From contig NC_053187.1 of assembly GCF_905163445.1 (NCBI RefSeq), positions 6,386,001 through 6,450,000 on the forward strand: a stretch of 64,000 bases of DNA, in the 5' to 3' direction. Positions 57,518 through 64,000 of the stretch are shown here, piece after piece. The notes below the pieces were generated by a model. That model was not told the DNA's origin and made no database searches. It worked only from the letters and a program-made list of their open reading frames with translations. The position numbers and the translations under genes are program-made. Numbering within the stretch: position 1 is the first letter of the stretch; each line of letters starts with the position of its first letter. The DNA comes from Pararge aegeria (Eukaryota > Arthropoda > Insecta > Lepidoptera > Nymphalidae).

Positions 57518-58660
57518 AGGCCCCTTTGAATTAATAAAGAAGGCAACGTTATTGTCTGGAAAAAGTTTTTTTTAAAGGCAGCAAGCAGGCAGTATATACT
57601 GTAAAAAAATAACTTATCTCCTATCGTTAGTCCGGCCTACCTATTTCTTCGGCTCAAGTTATGGTATTGCTTTTTTTTCTAAAGCACCTAAGGGTACAAT
57701 ATTTATTGACCATAACCGCTGAACTTTCGCAGTTAGCGAGGGAAGTTAATATTATACGAGAAAAATAAACTCGTCATGAATACATGATAACATTGTTTTT
57801 TATAAATCTGATTGGTAGTAAGCTAAAAGGAAAAGTCTGGTACAAAATTAAAAGTAAGTTTATAAAAATCATCACCACGGAGGACTAATAATTCGGGGGT
57901 TCGATAACCAGCAAATTTTTGAATTTATTATTCCTATTTTATCTGCATTCCAGCTGTTGCACGCCAAATATATTTTTTTCCTTTTTTAAAACTCACGGCA
58001 ACCGTTTATTTTGACGGGATATGTATCCTACGTCCATCTCCAGGATTAACGCTACATGTGTGTTGAATGTCATCAACATCGTTGCAGTGTTTGATCCGTG
58101 TATATGTAACAAACAAGAAAACAGACACACTTTCAAATTTATTATATAAATATGGGTTTCTATTACAATTTTAAAATGCAAAGATTATAACCGTTATTTC
58201 CGTTTCATGTTTCATTTTTCATCTTGCGGATCAGAAGCATTTCAAATATATCTTTTTAACGAGACATAGCTCCATGGTTCTTCGTATTTATTTTTACTTC
58301 GTGTATAGTCGTAATTTTTATTTTTATTAACCTAAATTTACCTACACTTGGAGGAAATATAAATTTTCACAGTCTCTATAAGACTCATATGAAAGGTATT
58401 TTATACTAATTTTGGCATCGGTGGCAAGTATGAGGGCGAGTTTAAGGGCGCTCAGGCCGCCTTTGCCATAGAGCCGCAGGTTCAAATCTTGTAGGTTCTG
58501 AATAATTAGTATTCATTTAAAAAACATTATATAACTTTAAACTTAAACTTGGTATTGTATAAGTGAATAGTGGCCATGTTGGCTTAGGTTATCTTAGGCC
58601 TCTACTTCTCTCACCTTCGAACGGTTTTTTGTTGAAGAAAAATCGGTAGTCCATCACACA
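57518..58660. other. noncoding, nothing firm
   Basis: B-box-like strings at 57896-57905 (GGGGGTTCGATAACC) and 58488-58497 (CAGGTTCAAATCTTG) may be decayed SINE heads. No gene. Confidence 0.35.
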
Positions 58661-58803
58661 CAGTGGCGTGCACTGAGTTATTTACCAGGGTATGCAACAG
58701 CAGGAAGATTGCATGAAATTTCAAAAATCCTCCTCCTATACGAGTTATATATCATTTTTAGGTTAGGCAGTGCTTTTGTGCATGTATAGAGTGCACGCCA
58801 CTG
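58661..58803. mobile_element. hAT-type MITE, copy 2, with perfect 8-bp target duplication
   Basis: 143 bp, ends CAGTGGCGTGCACTGAG and GAGTGCACGCCACTG. It is flanked by exact ATCACACA at 58653-58660 and 58804-58811. The interior shares CTCCTCCTATACGAGTTATA-type blocks with copy 1 but is diverged. Non-coding. Confidence 0.92.
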
Positions 58804-58811
58804 ATCACACA

Positions 58812-60185
58812 TAGTATAATTTGTCTGGCATGGTACGCCCTGAAAGGCTAAACAGGTTACTACGAGCAGGGTCCACTGTGATGGACGTGGCACGTGGACG
58901 TATGACACTTCATACGTCATAGTTTTAGGAAGTGAGAGACCGATAAAAACTATGCGAATCTCTGTGACATTTGAGTGAATATTTAATTACTCAGCCAAAA
59001 TTCCTACATAAAAAAATGAATTACCATCACCTTATCTGAAAGTCTGAACAATAACATCTCAAATTTACTTTAAATACTATTAGTTATAACAATAATTAAG
59101 GTAGGTATCACAATTTATCACTGCCGGAATAACTCAATTTCAAGTTCCGAGCAAAGTGCTCATTAAAATTGCCGACCAACTACTAAGTGAATTGGTAGAC
59201 AGCGTTCTCTACAATTAGTATATCCTACGCGTTCGTCAAAAGGAGGTAAAAAATAAGTGTAGTGTTTTGAAGATAAAAGTTACTGATTTATTACATTAAC
59301 GTGGGGTGGAACCGTTTCATATCAAATATTGGAAGCCAAGTACCTAACAAATTCCTGGAAAAAAGGTGGTCGTGGAGGATACTACATCGCGGTTACCACA
59401 CAATTGATGGCTTTTTAATGACAAGGTTGCTTGGAAGCTGGCCGCTCCGCTTTCATAACTATCAAACTGTAAAAGTAACTGCTGAGTAACTAGCCGGCTT
59501 CTTCTCGGTAGAATCTGCTTTTCAAACCGGTGATAGATTCAAAACAAACCGACGAACTTAACGATTCAAAGGTGCATATAGATTTGGTCTAAATGAATTT
59601 TGAATTTGAACATTTGGTCTAAATGAATTTTGAATTTAGAATTTGATATAAATGAATTTTGAATTTTAATTTTGACTACGAGGACGCCGAACTCCAGCGT
59701 GCCATTCCCGGGTTGGCCCATGTGTTATGTATTTCACAAAGTTATGAAACAGGTGTTGACCACTCCGTACTTTAGTAAGCAAGTTGTGCCTTCTGTCCCG
59801 GTTAATGCCACGAGCATGTGATAATAATTGTTAAAGCCCGCCATCACTCATTGGAACAGCATCGTGGTTCCCAGCGTTGGGTCATATAGGCTGAGGATGA
59901 GGATGTCTGTTAAATAGATTAAAGCTTAAAGCGCCTTAGGTATGTCCCGTGCACAAACAACAAGTTTGATATCAAAGCAAATCTTATCCATATATTCCGC
60001 ATGATATTTCCGAAGCGACTGCATATACCGAGCTTTACTTAAACAAGACACAAAGGGCATCAAAGACACAGTATGCAAATCCTCCACACAAACAACGTCC
60101 ATATCATACTATGATCTCTCTTGGAAAATAGGCCAACCATTTGTTTAACTAAACACACTGTTGCTATATATAAATAGATTGTACC
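58812..60185. other. noncoding; LINE-tail-like region
   Basis: 59480-59680 resembles a LINE 3' end (GCCGGCTTCTTCTCGGTAGA, ATCTGCTTTTCAAACCGGTG) followed by three roughly 30-bp units around GGTCTAAATGAATTTTGAAT. The rest is not identified. Confidence 0.45.
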
Positions 60186-60189
60186 AACT

Positions 60190-60449
60190 ACCTACGTAAT
60201 ACGCTGAAGGACTTCGACTTCACTTTCAGCTGAGTTCGAATTCCAACATGCACCTCTAACTTTTCTAAGTTATGTGCGTTTAAATAAATAAATATCGCTT
60301 CAACGGTCAAGGAAAACATCGTGAGGAAACCTGCATGCCTGAGAGTTCTCCATAATGTTCTCAAAGGTGTGTGCCAGCGTGGTGGACTACGGCCCTAACC
60401 CCTTCTCATTATGGGCTGGTAATGAGTAGATATGATGACGATGATGACA
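60190..60449 (+). mobile_element. SINE family C, near full length
   Basis: Head CTACGTAATACGCTGAAGGA, B-box-like GAGTTCGAATTCC, ATGCACCTCTAACTTTTC, then AAGGAAAACATCGTGAGGAA, ACCTGCATGCCTGAGAGTTC, TCCATAATGTTCTCAAAGGT, GTGTGCCAGCGTGGTGGACT, CCCCTTCTCATTATGGGCTG and a GATGATGA end. It is the reference copy for the family in this window. Confidence 0.75.
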
Positions 60450-61365
60450 TTATACGAGCATATTGTGGATATTTGCATATCTATGGAGCTCGCATATGCG
60501 GATCCCTTTCAACCTCTTTGAATGGGTATTAGGTAAGTATGTGAAATCTGATGACCCCACATTATCGGGACTCGCAGGTCTTAGCATACTGATATCATTC
60601 TCAGCCCATCAATGTTCCACAGCTGGAGATATGATTCTGATTGCGTAACAGAGAAGGTTTTAGAGCATAGTTCCACCAACGCACCACGCTGCTCCAATGC
60701 GGGATTATTATCACATGTTAGTGACAATAACCTAGTACTTATACATTTTCTAACCCTTTGCTATTACTAAGAACACATTATTGCCAGAAAAATTCAATTA
60801 TATCCTAATGGTAGAACCTTTAAATTAATAACTTATTAAAGGTAAGCTAAGGACATATTTTATATCGACAAAAAATACCTTTGACAAATCTAGACAACAA
60901 CGCGTTCTTCTCCGCAGCTATATAGAAATAAAGCTGCGATGAATTGTAACCTGTTGTCGGAGACGGTTACGCAAGCAAGTTCGCTGTAAAAAGCAAGAAG
61001 GAATGCTTGTTCCCTTTCGTAATCTCTCTAGTCGGTGGCAGAAGTTCTTATTACTATTTGTCAACGCTTTGAAACTAGTTTCTTCAAAAGTAGCTTCTCG
61101 CTGTAAACTTAGTTACAAGAACGGCTTCGATCGATCGTTACAGTTAATGCGGGTTTACATTTAGTAGGTATCTACTAATACTAGGAGTTTTGCGAACAGT
61201 AGACACGAGCATAAACTTTTTGGCAACAATATGGCTCCACTGGTTTAAATGTAAAGGTGTTTTTTTTTTTTTTCATAATTTAAAGTATCGTGAGTGAAGT
61301 CTTACGACGAGCTGGTCAGCGCGAACTTTGGGAAACCGTCAAAGTAAAATGATTTGGTTATCTGG
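60450..61365. other. noncoding, nothing recognised
   Basis: One 61-codon frame at 60463-60648 has no recognisable feature and is probably chance. Confidence 0.45.
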
Positions 61366-61520
61366 GGCATTGGCTTTGGTTGCCTGGAAGAGACCGCTAT
61401 TTAGCGATAAGGCTGCCAAATTGTACGTACCTTATAGTGCTGTTGTATTTGTATCTCTGTAAATTTTCTCTATGGTGTACTATAAAAGTGTATTCATTCA
61501 TTTATTCATTTATTCATTCA
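61366..61520 (+). mobile_element. CR1-like LINE 3' end with ATTC tail
   Basis: TTGGTTGCCTGGAAGAGACC, GCTATTTAGCGATAAGGCTG, CCAAATTGTACG, then TCTATGGTGTACTATAAAAG and (ATTC/ATTT)n at 61492-61520. It is the plus-strand counterpart of the 11907-12085 and 47137-47503 tails. Confidence 0.75.
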
Positions 61521-61969
61521 TGTGCTTATTCAGATACGGGTTCCTGTAACCACTAATGATGGGCAAAGTTGCTGGGAAGGGGCGCATCGGTTGCCTGAGG
61601 AAGTCTCGGTTGCGCAACACGAAGGAGTGGACTGAGATTGCGAGTGCCGCTCAGCTGTTTAGCCTCGCAAGAGACAAGGCGAAATATAAAAAAAAAACTA
61701 ACGGTTAGAGAGACCCCTAAAGAAGAAGAAGAGTAATGCTCATTTTAAATGTGTAATTGAACAACAAACGCGAACAAGCTCATGCCTAAGAGCCCCGAAT
61801 GGGTTCGTAACTAGTCGGGCAATCACTGACAAAAATTCACTTTGACACACAAAGACACTGAACAATTTACTGCGTTTTGTGGAGCTCATTACCCTACTGA
61901 TTGTTTTCGTACGTTTACGATTGTTCCATTTTTTTTTAAATTCATGGAGGATCCTAAGTGAACAATGTA

Positions 61970-62060
61970 TATTTGCTTTTACAATTTGTCCCTGCTGAGG
62001 ATCAAATCCGAGACCTTCTCCTTCCACACGTAAGACCGCAGCCCTCTGTGCCATGAGTTT
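61970..62060 (-). mobile_element. SINE head fragment
   Basis: The minus strand shows CATGGCACAGAGGGCTGCGG (A-box-like), TCTTACGTGTGGAAGGAGAA, GGTCTCGGATTTGATCCTCA (B-box-like), GCAGGGACAAATTG. tRNA-derived by pattern; probably family C or a relative. Confidence 0.45.
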
Positions 62061-62324
62061 CACTTATATAACTCATCACTTTTATATATGTTGATATAAA
62101 AAAGTAGATAGGGAGGATCGAGTCAGGAAAAGTTTTGGGACATATTGACGGAGGGCATTTCCTGTCATGACAGCACACCCTACTAACGTTGCCATCACTT
62201 GAACTTTTTCCATTTAGCGAGCACTTCGTTCGCTTTTGATTTTTCGTGGAACGTATTTAAATTTTCATCGAAAATGTTCTATTTTAATTTTTATCTTTTA
62301 TATATATTTTTTTTATTTGAGCAA

Positions 62325-62500
62325 TAAAGTATTGCTTTAACAGTGAAGGAAAATATCGTGAGGAAACGAGGAGGAAGGGCGTGTTAAGTCTACCAATTCG
62401 CACTTGGCTAGCGTGGTTGACTACCACCTAAAGCCTCGTCTTTCTGAGAGGAGACCCGTGCTCTGTAGTGGGCTGGTACTGGGTTAATGGCGGGAATAAT
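62325..62500 (+). mobile_element. SINE family C, partial
   Basis: GCTTTAACAGTGAAGGAAAA, TATCGTGAGGAAACGAGGAG, GTGTTAAGTCTACCAATTCG, CTAGCGTGGTTGACTACCAC, GCTCTGTAGTGGGCTGGTAC. Confidence 0.65.
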
Positions 62501-63039
62501 TAAATTGTGTGATTGTGTGAGAGCGTGCGCGTATGCGTGTGTGTGTTTGAGTGTTTGTATGCTTGTGTGTGTCTGTGTTTCTGAACCAAGATGACCGCCG
62601 CCATCTGCCGCCGTAGATTCAAGAGGCGAACGGTGTTCGTCGATATAAAAATCGTTGTGTAGATATAGCGGAGTTCATATTTTATAATAATTATTATAAC
62701 ATGGTTTCAGAGGTAACTTTATCTCGTCTGAACAGGTGAGCTGAATGAGGAGGCACGTAATTGGCTCTCATTATACGTTAAGCCTTAGGCATGCCTTCGC
62801 ACTGTATTTACCTCTCTATTACGTTTATATAAAATACCTGTTGTAATAATTTCAATAATCCTTTTTAAAATAATGTAATGGCTTTAATAAATTAGGCTTT
62901 TCGTTAGTATGGTTGAAAACGGATCACGTTAAAAACGAAACGTTAACTAAGTTAGAAATGAAATGAAAACGTATGTTGAAAACAAGAAAATAAAACTGTA
63001 TTTAGTTAAGTGGTTGCTACTACAAATATCCAGGTTAGC
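62501..63039. other. noncoding; GT-rich microsatellite
   Basis: (GT)-rich imperfect run at 62515-62580, then a short GC-richer patch (GACCGCCGCCATCTGCCGCC). No gene recognised. Confidence 0.45.
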
Positions 63040-63049
63040 AAAACTAAAA

Positions 63050-63757
63050 CATACTCATCATTATCAATGTCACTTCAACCGATTGAAGTCCACTGCTGGA
63101 CAAAGGGCTTTTGTAGGGAGTTCCAAAATCCACGGTCCTGGGCCGCTTGTTTCCAGCGGCTCCCAGCTACTCGTTAGATGTCGTCAGTCCACCTCGTTGA
63201 GGGCCGCAAACGCTGCGTTTACCTGTGCGGGGTCGCCATTCCAGCATCTTGGAACCCCATAGTCCATCGGTTCTCCGAGCTATGTGCCCTGTCCTTTTTC
63301 ACTTCAGTAACTCTGGTTCTTCTACGGATCTCCTCATTTCTGATTTGATTACGTTGAGATACTCCCAACATAGCTCTCTCCATCGCCCGCTGAGTGACTC
63401 TGATCCTTCTTATGAGGCCCATAGTAAGCGAACACGTTTCAGATGCGTAATGATTTTAGACGAAAAGATGTCACGAAGTTTCCCGAACGCTGCTCATCCG
63501 AGTTGGATTCGGCGGATTACCTATTTGTAACTCTAATTTATAACCTATCTAACTGGATTGTGTGTCCTAGGTATATGAAGTCGTCTACAATTTCAAGTAA
63601 AGAGCTCGCAACTATTACTGGGTGTAGCGGAACATAACGTTACACATAATTTTCGTCTTGCTCATGTTCATACGTAGGCCCACCTGTTGAGAGACTCTGC
63701 TGAGGTCATTGAGCATCTTATTAAGGTCCCCTAGAGTCCCTGCCACTATGACCACAA
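63050..63757 (-). pseudogene. RTE-like LINE, reverse-transcriptase C-terminal half
   Basis: The minus strand from 63757 reads IVVIVAGTLGDLNKMLNDL, RVSQQVGLRMNMSKTKIMCN, SETCSLTMGLIRRIRVTQR, AMERAMLGVSQRNQIRNEEI, RRRTRVTEV, RPSTRWTDDI-RVAGSRWKQA and FVQQWTSIG. This is the post-catalytic RT region and C-terminal tail of an RTE-type element. The YADD motif expected just upstream is not readable, and stops interrupt the frame, so it is dead and 5'-truncated near 63757. Confidence 0.8.
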
Positions 63758-64000
63758 TGTACATGCTACAAACATACTAAATAACATACTACGTACTAAA
63801 ATTTAATTCCTCAAAACTTATAAAAAAATAATAAAATATTCATCAAGAAAGCAACGAGTAATACTCGTAGGTAGATTTGACATTCATTCGACGTCGCGGC
63901 ATCATTATATGTACCGCTGGAAATACTTTACAGAAGTATGGTCGTTAAAATTGCAAATTCCCAATAACAACTTCCGATACAAGAAATAAAATTGTTTGAG
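63758..64000. other. noncoding to the window edge
   Basis: AT-rich, nothing recognised. Confidence 0.5.

Noticed and set aside
60463..60648. 61-codon open frame
   Set aside because: No start context, motif, splice site or repeat match; length is within chance.

Overview
The window is nuclear DNA of an insect, almost certainly a moth or butterfly (Lepidoptera). It is AT-rich, its host gene is split by many short GT-AG introns, and about three quarters of it is noncoding DNA full of lepidopteran-type repeats: tRNA-derived SINEs, 3' ends of non-LTR retrotransposons with simple-repeat tails, a dead mariner, hAT-type MITEs and RTE-like LINE tails. Species and repeat names are from memory of the families; no database search was possible.

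Layout. 1-1.8 kb: flanking DNA, nothing recognised. 1.82-14.41 kb, minus strand: one host gene of 17 coding exons that I assembled by hand (frame closes to 1725 aa). It encodes a Ser/Lys/Asp-rich, apparently disordered, probably nuclear or nucleolar protein. One exon is 3186 bp long. Every intron except the last is phase 1, so nearly all exons are interchangeable cassettes. SINE and LINE pieces sit in its introns. 14.4-23.3 kb: intergenic, with SINEs, LINE tails, a mariner pseudogene and several hairpins. 23.35-28.78 kb: what looks like a complete 5.4-kb DNA transposon with 35-bp terminal inverted repeats, subterminal repeats and an intact three-exon gene (1125 aa) for a probable RNase H-fold (DDE-like) transposase that I cannot assign to a named superfamily. 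28.8-64 kb: repeat-rich DNA with no host gene recognised. It holds a 2.05-kb nearly perfect tandem duplication (33.19-37.28 kb), a degenerate ~300-bp tandem array (37.7-38.6 kb), a 5'-truncated CR1-like element with an open 505-codon reverse-transcriptase frame (47.1-49.0 kb), two hAT-type MITEs with 8-bp target duplications, and RTE/CR1/Jockey-type fragments, the last at 63.05-63.76 kb.

How the parts relate. The host gene stands alone here. The rest is a transposon community: autonomous elements (the CR1-like and RTE-like reverse transcriptases, the DDE element) and short non-autonomous passengers (SINEs, MITEs). A stem-loop shared by the 3' ends of several LINE-like repeats, with compensatory base changes between copies, is a plausible recognition site for a retrotransposon reverse transcriptase. 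The strongest candidate for something undescribed is the 23.35-28.78 kb transposon. Second is the phase-1 exon-cassette gene.
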